From Methylobacter sp. (GTDB taxonomy: Bacteria; Pseudomonadota; Gammaproteobacteria; Methylococcales; Methylomonadaceae): 64,000 bases of DNA. Positions 8,725 to 17,024 of this stretch are shown here, one piece after another (the stretch's first letter is position 1; each line of letters starts with the position of its first letter). Under the pieces are notes generated by a model. That model did no database searches, was not told the DNA's origin, and saw nothing but the letters and a program-made list of their open reading frames with translations. Where the stretch lies: assembly GCF_030680395.1 (NCBI RefSeq), contig NZ_JAUXVR010000045.1, forward strand, positions 1 through 64,000. Reading direction: 5' to 3'. Position numbers and translations under genes: made by a program.

Positions 8725-9564
8725 TTACAGATAGCCGAACTGCGCCATGATCTGTCCATGATTCGCGATGATGCTCGCCACTTGCGAGCGCGAGAGCATA
8801 GCGTACCCCATTCCGTTTTGTCCAGATCTAAAAAATTTTTTAGATCTGGACGGTTTTTCCTTAAACGAGTTTAGAGACTCCTGTTTTTGGAGCTCTTCAA
8901 ACGAAGAATTCTTTATGGCTTGACGGATCTCAAGCTCACTCTTGTTTACCCCCAAATGCGCCGCTACTCGGGAGAAAGCCTCATAGGGATTGTTTTTCAT
9001 GTCTTCATAGCGCAAAAACAACACAGGAAATCCCTCGACTGAGAGCCAGCTTTCGACGTTTAGACTCCAACTGAGAATTTTTTGGCGGGCCTGCCAAAAT
9101 GGCTGGTCTGTGTCGGAACAAAGACAACTCGCCGCGTCCGCCATCTCGGCAATGATGCGGTCGTAATCGGAATAACCTCGGTGATGGGCATAGGAAATGC
9201 AAACGTCCAGGGGATTACGAATCAGGTAAATGGCCGCTTTAGTCGCTTCATCCGGAAAAAACGCTTCTCCGCTGCCGGTAAAACTGTAAGCGCAGTGGGT
9301 TTTGAAGTACTTGACGTTTTCCCATTGCGAATCGATATACGTATATATTTCCGGCCTTAGTCTATCGATCTCGTCATGGCTCAACAACGAAACATCCCAA
9401 CCGCACTCATGATCAAAAAGATCCAGCGAACAACTCATAAAACTTGAGCGAAGATTATTGATGTCACAGGGCTCGTCTGTTGCGAAAAATAAATTTTCAA
9501 GGAATATCCGCAGCCATGTATTTCCTGATTTTGGATAGGAAGCCAGCCAAACGATGGATTTCAT
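8725..9564 (-). CDS. PAPS-dependent sulfotransferase
   Basis: A 279-residue soluble sulfotransferase. The 5'-phosphosulfate loop is YPKSGNTW at residues 10-17. The 3'-phosphate motif RNPLDVCISYAHHRG begins near 116. YEDMKNNP and the late motif FFRSGQNGMGY (compare FRKG.VGDW) are also present. It should transfer sulfate from PAPS to a hydroxyl or amine, here perhaps of the neighbouring peptide. I chose ATG 9564 because MKSIVWLASYPKSGNTW is the natural N-terminus; the frame is open 70 codons further but that part is shadow of the kinase. It overlaps the kinase stop by 4 bp (ATGA). Confidence 0.8.
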   Translation of the reverse strand: MKSIVWLASYPKSGNTWLRIFLENLFFATDEPCDINNLRSSFMSCSLDLFDHECGWDVSLLSHDEIDRLRPEIYTYIDSQWENVKYFKTHCAYSFTGSGEAFFPDEATKAAIYLIRNPLDVCISYAHHRGYSDYDRIIAEMADAASCLCSDTDQPFWQARQKILSWSLNVESWLSVEGFPVLFLRYEDMKNNPYEAFSRVAAHLGVNKSELEIRQAIKNSSFEELQKQESLNSFKEKPSRSKKFFRSGQNGMGYAMLSRSQVASIIANHGQIMAQFGYL

Positions 9565-10463
9565 AGCGCCAGGTTCGTTCTGACAAAATGGAAAAAAGCA
9601 TCCTCGGACGTTACCGTTAAATGCCTTTGCGCAATATAAAAACGTGATTGCTGAATTAATGCCGTGGATTGTAAAAAGTGCGCATCTTTTAATGCCATGC
9701 CAATCAGAAAACGGTGCCGATAGGTATTTCCGAGTACAAGGGTTATAGCCTCTTTCACATCGACAGTCTTCCATAATAAGTCCCCGTGATAATCTTTCAG
9801 TTCAACCACCTGGGTCAAGGGAACCGGAGATAAGCTCTTGGCGTGGGTGGGAACAAGGTATTTTCTTATACTTGGGCGTATCGGGCGCAGCTTTGTTACA
9901 TCGCCCCCTTGTTGAATGAGGGTATTTTCCCAAAGTGATAGGGCTGGCAGAACGGGCCATGCCATCATGCGCCCGGAACTGTCTTGTTTAATAGCACAAA
10001 GCTCATCGGAAAAAAGTGACGCCCCGATGCGCTGAAATGCTGCTGCGAGTGTTGATTTACCGGCTCTTGAACAACCCACCAGTGCGATCCCTTCACCATC
10101 TACATTGAATACGCCGCCATTTAGCACCAGAAAGCGGCGTTGCAGTAACAGCACTCCCAAGACCGATGACTGTAAAAAGGCGACAATCGAATCTTCATCC
10201 GCGTGCGGAAAGGGTTCAATCCATATTTCCTTGCCGCCACGTATTAAATAACGAGCTACTCCGTCGACGCAAATCAAAAGCTCGTTTGGCTTGGCATGGA
10301 AGCGGAATCCGCGTTCGCCGCCTTCACCTAAATCTGTTGGCAGATTTCGATAGCGAATTTCGACTTCAGGCTCCCTCGATGCAGGAAAACTAACTGGCCA
10401 AGCGATTTCTGAAGCGATGGTGAAGTCGCAACAATCAAAATAGTGCATTGAGGACATGGGCAT
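9561..10463 (-). CDS. HprK-like kinase (second copy)
   Basis: About 300 residues and clearly paralogous to the kinase at 5636-6541. Shared features are FTIASEIAWPV near the N-terminus, FLVLNGGV before Walker A GCSRAGKST, FSDELCAI, LGNTYRHRFL and a C-terminal QSRFYIAQR. Identity between the copies looks modest, so they probably diverged to separate substrates. Starts possible at ATG 10463, 10457 and 10448 (and TTG 10466); none has a strong ribosome site. It is first in a leftward operon with the sulfotransferase and the peptide. Activity as a peptide kinase is inferred from the family. Confidence 0.72.
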   Translation of the reverse strand: MPMSSMHYFDCCDFTIASEIAWPVSFPASREPEVEIRYRNLPTDLGEGGERGFRFHAKPNELLICVDGVARYLIRGGKEIWIEPFPHADEDSIVAFLQSSVLGVLLLQRRFLVLNGGVFNVDGEGIALVGCSRAGKSTLAAAFQRIGASLFSDELCAIKQDSSGRMMAWPVLPALSLWENTLIQQGGDVTKLRPIRPSIRKYLVPTHAKSLSPVPLTQVVELKDYHGDLLWKTVDVKEAITLVLGNTYRHRFLIGMALKDAHFLQSTALIQQSRFYIAQRHLTVTSEDAFFHFVRTNLAL

Positions 10464-10691
10464 CAATCTAATAGAATGTTAACTCAAATTTCGGAGTTCA
10501 TTTTTAAACAAAAACAGCAACTTCTCATTACCTTAAATAATATTATAAATCAATAGCCTTCACCGATAAAAAGCGCATATCAATGAATCTCCATGTCGCT
10601 AACTCATTGAAAAATAATTTACCTGTGCCTAATGAGAAGTTAGGAAGCCATCTCAACAAAACCGATCAAGCCTGCCAACATCAGCAGAAAA

Positions 10692-10805
10692 TTAACAGCC
10701 GCCAATATCCGGCATAGTTTGCACAGCTGGGAACCCATTAGCGTTGGTAGCTTGCTTGAAGAAGGCTGTAGCAGCGTCTTCATCACTAGGTCCGGAAACT
10801 ATGAA
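10692..10805 (-). pseudogene. Open fragment without start codon, ending GGC
   Basis: After a TGA at 10806-10808 the minus frame runs VSGPSDEDAATAFFKQATN, then 14 more residues ending MPDIGGC and TAA. It has no ATG, GTG or TTG, and its 5' side abuts the IS6 end at 10797-10880. It could be the tail of a gene cut by the element, or chance. I do not recognise the family. Confidence 0.3.
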
Positions 10806-10880
10806 TCAATGGCGTCTCCAGATTTATCGCCAGCCCTCATGACGCCCTATCTACATTCGGTTAAACTTTGCGACAGAACC
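10797..10880 (+). mobile_element. IS6-family right-end scar (copy C)
   Basis: TTAAACTTTGCGACAGAACC at 10861-10880 is a terminal repeat of the same type as copies A and B. About 20-40 bp inside it match copies B and D. No transposase remains. It forms part of the apparent upstream extension of the oxygenase frame, which is why the oxygenase start was moved downstream. Confidence 0.6.
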
Positions 10881-10901
10881 CTCAAAAATCCGAATATATC
10901 C

Positions 10902-11543
10902 ATGACTCTCAAAGAACCAATCAATGCGTTTGACCGTACCCCTCCTTACTGCATCGTACACAATTTTCTGGGGGGCGATTTGATCGAGCGTTTGCTGACG
11001 CATGCGAAAACACACGAGAGCGAATTTACTTCGGCAAAAGTCAGCGATCATCAATTACATACGGAAATGCGTGTTTCACGTGTATTACGGAATTTAGGCG
11101 AGTTGAGCACGGAAATAGATGCGAAGTTCAAAGCGGTAATATCACAGGCCATTCTTGATCTCGGCTTATTTCCTTTCGAACTGGCTCGCTGTGAAATTGA
11201 GCTGGTGGCGCATGAAGACGGTGCTTTCTTCAAGCGCCATATTGATACGAAAACCGGCATGCATGATCAAAAATCCCAGCGGGTAATGACCGGAGTGCTT
11301 TATTTTTACTCAGCTCCTAAAGGTTTTAGTGGCGGACAGCTTAGATTGTATCCTTTATCTCCTTCGGCAGTGAGTTTCGTCGATATAGAACCGGAGTGCG
11401 ATCGACTTGTTTTGTTTCCGGCTTGGGTTCCCCATGAGGTTATGCCAATATCTTGCCCATCCGGTTCATTCGGACAATCCCGTTTTGCCATAAATTGTTG
11501 GTATCGGCGTCCAATCCTCACCGTATCGTCTGTTGATGGCTAA
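10902..11543 (+). CDS. 2-oxoglutarate/Fe(II) oxygenase, prolyl-4-hydroxylase type
   Basis: A 213-residue protein with the double-stranded beta-helix metal site. H113 and D115 lie in KRHIDTKTG, H178 in WVPHEV, and the 2OG-binding Arg194 in GQSRFAINCWY. TGVLYFY and GGQLRLYPL are typical of P4Hc-type enzymes. It would hydroxylate a protein or small-molecule substrate. Given its neighbours, peptide tailoring is plausible, but these enzymes also occur near polysaccharide genes. The frame is open from 10719, but its first 61 codons lie over the IS6 scar, so I prefer ATG 10902. The enzyme may thus run from a new promoter. The 10464-10691 gap shows nothing recognisable. Confidence 0.75.
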   Translation: MTLKEPINAFDRTPPYCIVHNFLGGDLIERLLTHAKTHESEFTSAKVSDHQLHTEMRVSRVLRNLGELSTEIDAKFKAVISQAILDLGLFPFELARCEIELVAHEDGAFFKRHIDTKTGMHDQKSQRVMTGVLYFYSAPKGFSGGQLRLYPLSPSAVSFVDIEPECDRLVLFPAWVPHEVMPISCPSGSFGQSRFAINCWYRRPILTVSSVDG

Positions 11544-11573
11544 AGGGTATGCTCACTGCGAATTTAAGGCCTA

Positions 11574-12806
11574 TTATTGACCGGCATTCCCCGTTTTTAG
11601 CTTGCGCACTTGCCGGATTTGGACTTGCCGTATGCTCCATAATACCGGGCGTAGCGGAAAATAGAGCAGTTGCAGCCAGGATGGGAGTTTGAGCAGTCGA
11701 TAGTCGTCGACATTCGGGTAAAACATCATGGCACAATACCACCCTAGGACTTTTATTTTACGGGCGGTTAGAATACGGTTTATCCATTGCTGCAATTTTA
11801 ATCGAACGGGGAGATGTTCCATCCACTGTTCAGGACCTTGCTGAAGGGTGTAAATACTCTGCCATTGGGATAGATTGATGCTGTACATGAACCCGCGTTT
11901 AATCTCCCGACTCAGGTCTATGCGGCAATATTTTTGAGCCAGTAACAGCCCCTGCTGTAGCGCCAGCCCTGCACCGAGTTGGTGAGCGCGTTGCCACAAC
12001 TTCGGCCAGTCCAAGTCGTGCGTAGCCAATATATTGGGCAGATCGAAAAGCCATTTCAAGCGCCCCCATCCATGCTTGGCGCCGTGCAGACACAGGTAAA
12101 TCATCAGGTCTTCATTAGCTAAACCGGGAATGCCTATATTTGACTTTTTCGAGACCGACAAAGCTGGCCAATCATCCATCGGGAATTCAAATGGGTTATG
12201 GGTGGCCCGCCAATGCAACTCCATATGCGGAAATCCTTTCCTGATCAAGAGACAGTGGTTTTGGTTTCGGAGCAAAATATTTCTAGTTTCAGTAAACAAA
12301 ATTTCAGGTTCATCAATATTCCATCCTAGCTCCTTCAGTTTCGTTAGGGCTGCATCGAGTTGTTCGGGATTAACCAGGATATCTATATCGCCTATACCAC
12401 GAGCGGCCAGATCGCCATAAGCCCGTGCAGCAACATCGAGCCCTTTCATTACAAGCAAATTCAGGCCCGGACCGGCAAGCATCAATTCATGTATTGCCAG
12501 CAAGGCTTGTGATGCACGCTGTATATTGCGTTTGTGCCTCATGGCCAGCTTGTCCAGCAACTCGTTCGGAAATGTGCCGACCGGATGACTGCGTAAATTG
12601 CAGTACAGCAACGATGAAACATCGTGTCTGTATGCATACGCCAGGACTTTACCGCTATCCAGTTCGGTAGCGGCCAACTGCTGCTGACGCAAATAATGCG
12701 CCTCGGTGGGCTTGGGACGGCAGCAGGTCAGTACCAGTTCGAATTCCGGGCCTTCCTCAACCGGGTTTAGCGGGCATTCAAGGAGACGATGGCATTTTCT
12801 TGTCAT
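11574..12806 (-). CDS. Nucleotidyltransferase family protein (NTP_transf_5 type)
   Basis: A 410-residue protein with the minimal nucleotidyltransferase signature: GLDVAARAYGDLAARGIGDI followed by DILV. The two Asp residues of IGDIDILV are the likely metal ligands. ELHWRATHNPF and a helical region with YLCLHGAKHGWGRLKWLFDL follow. This uncharacterised family is often found in lasso and PqqD/HprK clusters as well as polysaccharide loci; the nucleotide and acceptor are unknown. It converges with the oxygenase (30 bp between stops). Its upstream side borders the IS982 remnant. The family call is firm; a role in the RiPP locus is inference. Confidence 0.75.
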   Translation of the reverse strand: MTRKCHRLLECPLNPVEEGPEFELVLTCCRPKPTEAHYLRQQQLAATELDSGKVLAYAYRHDVSSLLYCNLRSHPVGTFPNELLDKLAMRHKRNIQRASQALLAIHELMLAGPGLNLLVMKGLDVAARAYGDLAARGIGDIDILVNPEQLDAALTKLKELGWNIDEPEILFTETRNILLRNQNHCLLIRKGFPHMELHWRATHNPFEFPMDDWPALSVSKKSNIGIPGLANEDLMIYLCLHGAKHGWGRLKWLFDLPNILATHDLDWPKLWQRAHQLGAGLALQQGLLLAQKYCRIDLSREIKRGFMYSINLSQWQSIYTLQQGPEQWMEHLPVRLKLQQWINRILTARKIKVLGWYCAMMFYPNVDDYRLLKLPSWLQLLYFPLRPVLWSIRQVQIRQVRKLKTGNAGQ

Positions 12807-12922
12807 GGGCAGGATTCAGAGTCACTCAGATGATTTCACAGCAGTATAGCATGGAGAAATAGGCGAAATAATCAATGAGGATTGCCGGCAATTTTCGCCG
12901 TAAATCAAATGAAGCGGGTCTC

Positions 12923-13234
12923 CTATCGAGCATATCCGATCAGTAGCTGTTGCAGGTTGATATTTGCTACGTTTATGATGTTAGTGCAGTACTTGGCAAA
13001 GTTATACTGCGATCCCAAATGGGGAAACCACGGTAGCCAATGATTCCTGAAATATTCCCAAATTCCCTTGTCATTATCTTGACCCAAAAACTCGCCTACG
13101 GTTTCCATCGCAATCGCCTCACTATCCGTCAACTTGGGCTCAAAACCTCGGCGTCGGAGTGGAACATCGACCTCTTGAGGATAAATATCCGCTACACAAC
13201 ACTAAACATAAGTGATAAAGTCTTTTATGAGCAT
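12923..13234 (-). pseudogene. IS982-family transposase fragment with internal stop
   Basis: From ATG 13234 the minus strand reads MLIKDFITYV, a TAG stop, then CCVADIYPQEVDVPLRRRGF, EPKLTDSEAIAMETVGEFLG and ...DKGIWEYFRNHWLPWFPHLG. This is the N-terminal third of an IS982-type transposase. The catalytic DDE part is absent. No terminal repeats were found. It marks a past insertion at the right-hand edge of the RiPP-like locus. Confidence 0.75.
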
Positions 13235-13426
13235 GACACAGCTCCCGCTATCGTATGTTTTACGGCAGACGAGGTTGTCATGCCAACTTCCTTCATTTAG
13301 AAGGTTGAGCATCGCGCATATAAAAACAAAGTCGTGTTATTTTATTTAGAATACTTTTAAATCAAACTGTTATATTCAAATTTCTTTTACAAAATAACTA
13401 CCGGGTGAACTTAACCGTTTTAATTT

Positions 13427-13852
13427 ATGGGAAAAATATCAGATAATCCCGGAGCAGACCGGCCAAAAGTTTGTATTACTGAGCGCAGTCTGCTGGTGGC
13501 TCACGGTCAAAGTAAAAAATTGGCTGATATGCGCAAAAGGCTGCAACCTGAGTTACCGGTTGATGTCGCGCCATTGCCGGGCAAGCAGTTGTTAACCTTC
13601 TTGAAACCGGAAGTCGCTACGGAGCTGATCAAAGCAAGCACGCTTATTGATGATCGCATTAATGAAATAATGCGCAGTTTTCCTGAGGGCAAGAGAAACA
13701 GGCTGTTTGGTCTTAGGTTCGGTTCTGTCGATGCCGTAAAAGCCATGAGCATAAAAACTGCTTTTAAAACATTAGGCATTGATGACAAGTTGGTAAAAAT
13801 GAAGTCGGTTGCTGAAATGGACTTTTACGGAAACGAGGTGACAGGAAGCTAA
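13427..13852 (+). CDS. Hypothetical protein next to ABC-class ATPase
   Basis: A 141-residue soluble protein I do not recognise. It is basic and mostly helical in the first half (SKKLADMRKRLQPE) with TLIDDRINEIMRSFPEGKRN in the middle. No signal peptide, membrane segment or Cys motif is present. It ends 36 bp before the ATPase gene on the same strand, so the two probably form an operon. The ribosome site is weak. Confidence 0.6.
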   Translation: MGKISDNPGADRPKVCITERSLLVAHGQSKKLADMRKRLQPELPVDVAPLPGKQLLTFLKPEVATELIKASTLIDDRINEIMRSFPEGKRNRLFGLRFGSVDAVKAMSIKTAFKTLGIDDKLVKMKSVAEMDFYGNEVTGS

Positions 13853-13887
13853 TTTCTTCGTTTTTTAACGGCAAGGCGGGTGGGGAT

Positions 13888-15711
13888 GTGAATAGATTAC
13901 AACCATTACTGACTTCTATCGCCGACCAGTCTTTTCAGAACATCCACAAATTACGCGGTTCTTATTGTTTCCCCCGATTTCATCTCAGCTTGATCAAAAT
14001 GCAGGGTAGCCCCGGCGCTAACCCTGCTTCGATTGCCTCGATAAAAATAGCGTTATCCGACAGTAAAATCCCTCAGGAATTTTTCCAGACCGCCGAATGC
14101 AGACTGGCGGTGGCCGATTTTTTAATTCGGCGCTTTCGTCACGGCATTGATCGCTTCGCTCAGCAAAACCGCGGCAAAGACGGCAGCGGCTCTTTTAACA
14201 CCATCGCCTTGAGTCAGAAAATGCTGATCCGGGATAGCGTTTTGTTGGCTGACGATGCCGTTTATTTGCGCTTTATGATCAGCCTTCCGGCTAAAGGGCA
14301 AGGCGGTGTTTTTGATGCCGAACAGGCTTGGATCATGTTCGATCAGGAACTGACGGCAATTGTTGAGGCTACATTTTTTTATCGACACTACGACGAGCAA
14401 TCCAGAACGCGGCTCCAGCAGTTTGTGGATGTGCAAAAAATACGCGCCGAGATCATTGAGTTTATGCGACAACATGATCTGGTTGTTTTTCTTGCCAATG
14501 ATGCCAGACTGCCACGGCATAGCGGCGTCGATGACCGGCCGTCTATGTCCGAATCAGTTAAAACGTTTCAATCCCCTGCATCGTTACACGTAGAAATTCC
14601 CTTATCGGATGGCCGCAACATAACCGGTATGGGCATTAAAGAAGGCATCACCTGCATTACCGGCGGCGGCTATCATGGCAAATCGACCTTGATGCAGGCG
14701 ATTTTAGCCGGGGTTTACGCGCATATTCCGGGAGACGGACGGGAATATGCGGTAACTCGTGAGGATGCTTTTTTTATCCGGGCTGAAGAGGGACGCAGCA
14801 TTCGGGATGTCGACATCAGCGCTTTTATCGGCGACCTGCCGAGCGGCCTTAAAACCGATTGCTTTTCATCCGATAACGCCAGCGGCAGCACCTCGCAAGC
14901 GGCCAATATTGTCGAAGCCATTGAGAGCGGCAGTCGCTTGCTGCTGTTTGATGAAGATACCTGCGCAACCAATTTCCTGGTGCGCGATGAGCTGATCAAA
15001 AAAATCCTAGATGCGACGCAAGAGCCAATCAAGCCGCTTTATTCAATGGTGCGCTCGCTGTGGAAAAAACATCATGTCTCGATGATTTTTGTGGTCGGCG
15101 GCCTGGGTTATTTTTTACAGAAAGCCGACACCTGCCTGTTGATGGACAATTACCGTTGCGATGATATTACCGCCAAAGTGCGTGACAGGCTTGGACCGAT
15201 AGCGGAGGAGGATACGCAGCTCCCCGATTTTTCTGCATCGCGCCGTCTGGCAACCGATAATTTCGATCCTGTTTATATCAATCAGCGTTTGAACAAGACG
15301 CTTTCAAAACGCATAAAAGATTTGCGCAACGCACCTAAGCAGCTGGAATACGGCATGGACCTAATCAACCTGGATGCGGTGGCGCAAATTGCGGAAGCGC
15401 CGCAGGTTCTAACCATCGGCTATTGCCTGTTGGCACTACGAACTCAACTAAAACAATCGGGCGATAAACCTGAAACTATCCGTTTCTGGATAGACCGGTT
15501 GGAGGGAGAAATAAGCAAACACGGGTTAGCCGTCTTGAAGCCTGATTATGCGGGCACTCTTTCCATGCCGCGCAAATATGAGCTGGCTGCCGCCATCAAC
15601 AGGATCAGGTCGTTAAGGATTTTCAGGAATGATGCAGTCGAGTGTCATCCAGATCAGGATGATTGCAATACCAATCAAAAAAAAGACCACCCCAGAGAGA
15701 ACAGGGGGTAG
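13888..15711 (+). CDS. Predicted ATPase of the ABC class
   Basis: A 607-residue protein of the uncharacterised 'ABC-class predicted ATPase' family. Walker A GGGYHGKST is at residues 259-267, a signature-like SGSTSQAANI near 332, and Walker B RLLLFDEDTCATNFLVRD near 350. These are followed by VSMIFVVGGLGYF. The unusual Walker A (GGxHGKST) and the DEDTCATN box are diagnostic of the family. No membrane segments are present, so it is a soluble ATPase of unknown role, not a transporter. The GTG start has GGTGGGG upstream. The last ~20 residues are hydrophilic and overlap a terminator-like repeat. Confidence 0.75.
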   Translation: MNRLQPLLTSIADQSFQNIHKLRGSYCFPRFHLSLIKMQGSPGANPASIASIKIALSDSKIPQEFFQTAECRLAVADFLIRRFRHGIDRFAQQNRGKDGSGSFNTIALSQKMLIRDSVLLADDAVYLRFMISLPAKGQGGVFDAEQAWIMFDQELTAIVEATFFYRHYDEQSRTRLQQFVDVQKIRAEIIEFMRQHDLVVFLANDARLPRHSGVDDRPSMSESVKTFQSPASLHVEIPLSDGRNITGMGIKEGITCITGGGYHGKSTLMQAILAGVYAHIPGDGREYAVTREDAFFIRAEEGRSIRDVDISAFIGDLPSGLKTDCFSSDNASGSTSQAANIVEAIESGSRLLLFDEDTCATNFLVRDELIKKILDATQEPIKPLYSMVRSLWKKHHVSMIFVVGGLGYFLQKADTCLLMDNYRCDDITAKVRDRLGPIAEEDTQLPDFSASRRLATDNFDPVYINQRLNKTLSKRIKDLRNAPKQLEYGMDLINLDAVAQIAEAPQVLTIGYCLLALRTQLKQSGDKPETIRFWIDRLEGEISKHGLAVLKPDYAGTLSMPRKYELAAAINRIRSLRIFRNDAVECHPDQDDCNTNQKKDHPRENRG

Positions 15712-15727
15712 ACCCCGGGCGGTCTTT
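15682..15727 (+). terminator. Imperfect terminator hairpin
   Basis: AAAGACCACCC at 15682-15692 pairs with GGGCGGTCTTT at 15717-15727 with one mismatch. It overlaps the stop of the ATPase gene and would end its operon. The tail is TTTGTAAG, so efficiency is uncertain. Confidence 0.5.
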
Positions 15728-15851
15728 GTAAGAGAGATAATATGACAAACATGACATCCTGCCATTCTTGTCATTTATAGATTAACAAAATATACGGACT
15801 GAGTTTATTCGTATAAACACTTATATTGACGTTCTCTGCGGCGGCTCTTTT

Positions 15852-16877
15852 TCATACGCTCAAATTAATTTGCTGAAGGGTCCCGGTTTTGCCGTCTTCA
15901 GTTAAATAAACGCCGGTATCGGTAATTTCTCCCAACGACCGGTTATCGGCGGTGCGTAATTGAAAGGGTGTGGTGGCGTGCCCCAGATAAATAGCGCCGA
16001 TGTTTTTATCGCCCAATGCAATAAGCTGCTGACTGCCGTCCTCATGTCGCTGCCAGATTCTTAAACGGTTATAGATCGGGTCGGCTTCGTCAATAAAACC
16101 ATTGTTGTCGCTGTCATATTTGGCCAGCTCTGGAAATCCGTTGCCGGAATTCGGGCCAAACAGTTCAGAGCCATTGTTGATAACGCCGTCCTGATTTTTA
16201 TCCAGCGCCAGAAAACCGCTGCCCGGTTTTAATATGGTGATTTGCTCAGTCGTGCCGTTGGCATCGATATCGAACTCAAAGCGTGTTTGTGACAATTCCG
16301 TCGCAGTGCCGTCAAAGTTGATAACGAGAGGATCGATTTTCTTTTCCGGATCGCCGGCCGTGAGGGAAAAATTTGTCTCCATACGGAACTCTCGGCTCAT
16401 ATTCAATTTAACTGAAAACTCGATGCTTTGTCCTGCTTGTGTTTTGATCGAACCAACAGCCGAAAAGCTGACACGTTCAGATTCCTGATAGACAGCATGG
16501 TGTTCGTAAATAAGGCCAGAACCCGCAGAGGGCGGCTGACTGACAGGCCGCGTTGTTGTTATCTCAACATTTACGGCACCGGTAGCGGCAGCCAATTCAC
16601 TCGGAGAAAACAGTTTTAGCTCGTAACCGGTTATTGCTTTAACCATGTGTTTTACAACGAGCAACTTAATGCTTTGGCTGGCGTCAAGCGTTTCGCCAAG
16701 ATCCAACGATTGTTTTTCGATTTTAAGTGTTTGAGCCGAATTGCTTAAGCTGAACGTATCCGCCAGCTGTTCTTTTTGAGTGTTCCAGAACCGTAGCGAC
16801 TCGGATTCTTGAGAGCTTTTTAAAAATTGATGTCTGCTGTTTAATTGAATGGCTGAACTTTTTATGATCATTAGCAT
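15852..16877 (-). CDS. EF-hand-like calcium-binding protein, RTX-associated type
   Basis: A 341-residue protein without signal peptide or membrane segment. The C-terminal half starts with DPLVINFDGTATELS and has two calcium-loop motifs: DKNQDGVINNGSELFG (from residue 226) and DSDNNGFIDEADPIY (from residue 255). Such DxNxDG-NNGSELFG blocks recur in RTX-type and other calcium-binding proteins of Proteobacteria. The N-terminal half is low in hydrophobics and not recognisable. AGGGGGC precedes the ATG. The biological role is unknown, possibly surface- or secretion-linked. It stands alone on its strand. Confidence 0.65.
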   Translation of the reverse strand: MLMIIKSSAIQLNSRHQFLKSSQESESLRFWNTQKEQLADTFSLSNSAQTLKIEKQSLDLGETLDASQSIKLLVVKHMVKAITGYELKLFSPSELAAATGAVNVEITTTRPVSQPPSAGSGLIYEHHAVYQESERVSFSAVGSIKTQAGQSIEFSVKLNMSREFRMETNFSLTAGDPEKKIDPLVINFDGTATELSQTRFEFDIDANGTTEQITILKPGSGFLALDKNQDGVINNGSELFGPNSGNGFPELAKYDSDNNGFIDEADPIYNRLRIWQRHEDGSQQLIALGDKNIGAIYLGHATTPFQLRTADNRSLGEITDTGVYLTEDGKTGTLQQINLSV

Positions 16878-17024
16878 TGCCCCCTAAGATAAAATTTGTT
16901 CACATGCCGTTATCGGCTGACAGCGAAATTAGTTTAGATGACACAAAAAATGGCTCTCGGCAGCAACTACAGGACGGGATTGCTTGGTGTACAATAGATC
17001 TTTTTATTAGATTTAGGATCAACA

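Noticed and set aside
8724-9774. Longer sulfotransferase starting at 9774
   Set aside because: The first 70 codons are the shadow of the kinase gene; the family start is MKSIVWLASYPKSG at 9564.
10719-10901. Upstream extension of the oxygenase from ATG 10719
   Set aside because: The 61 extra codons lie across an IS6 terminal repeat and have no oxygenase similarity; ATG 10902 starts just before the family fold.
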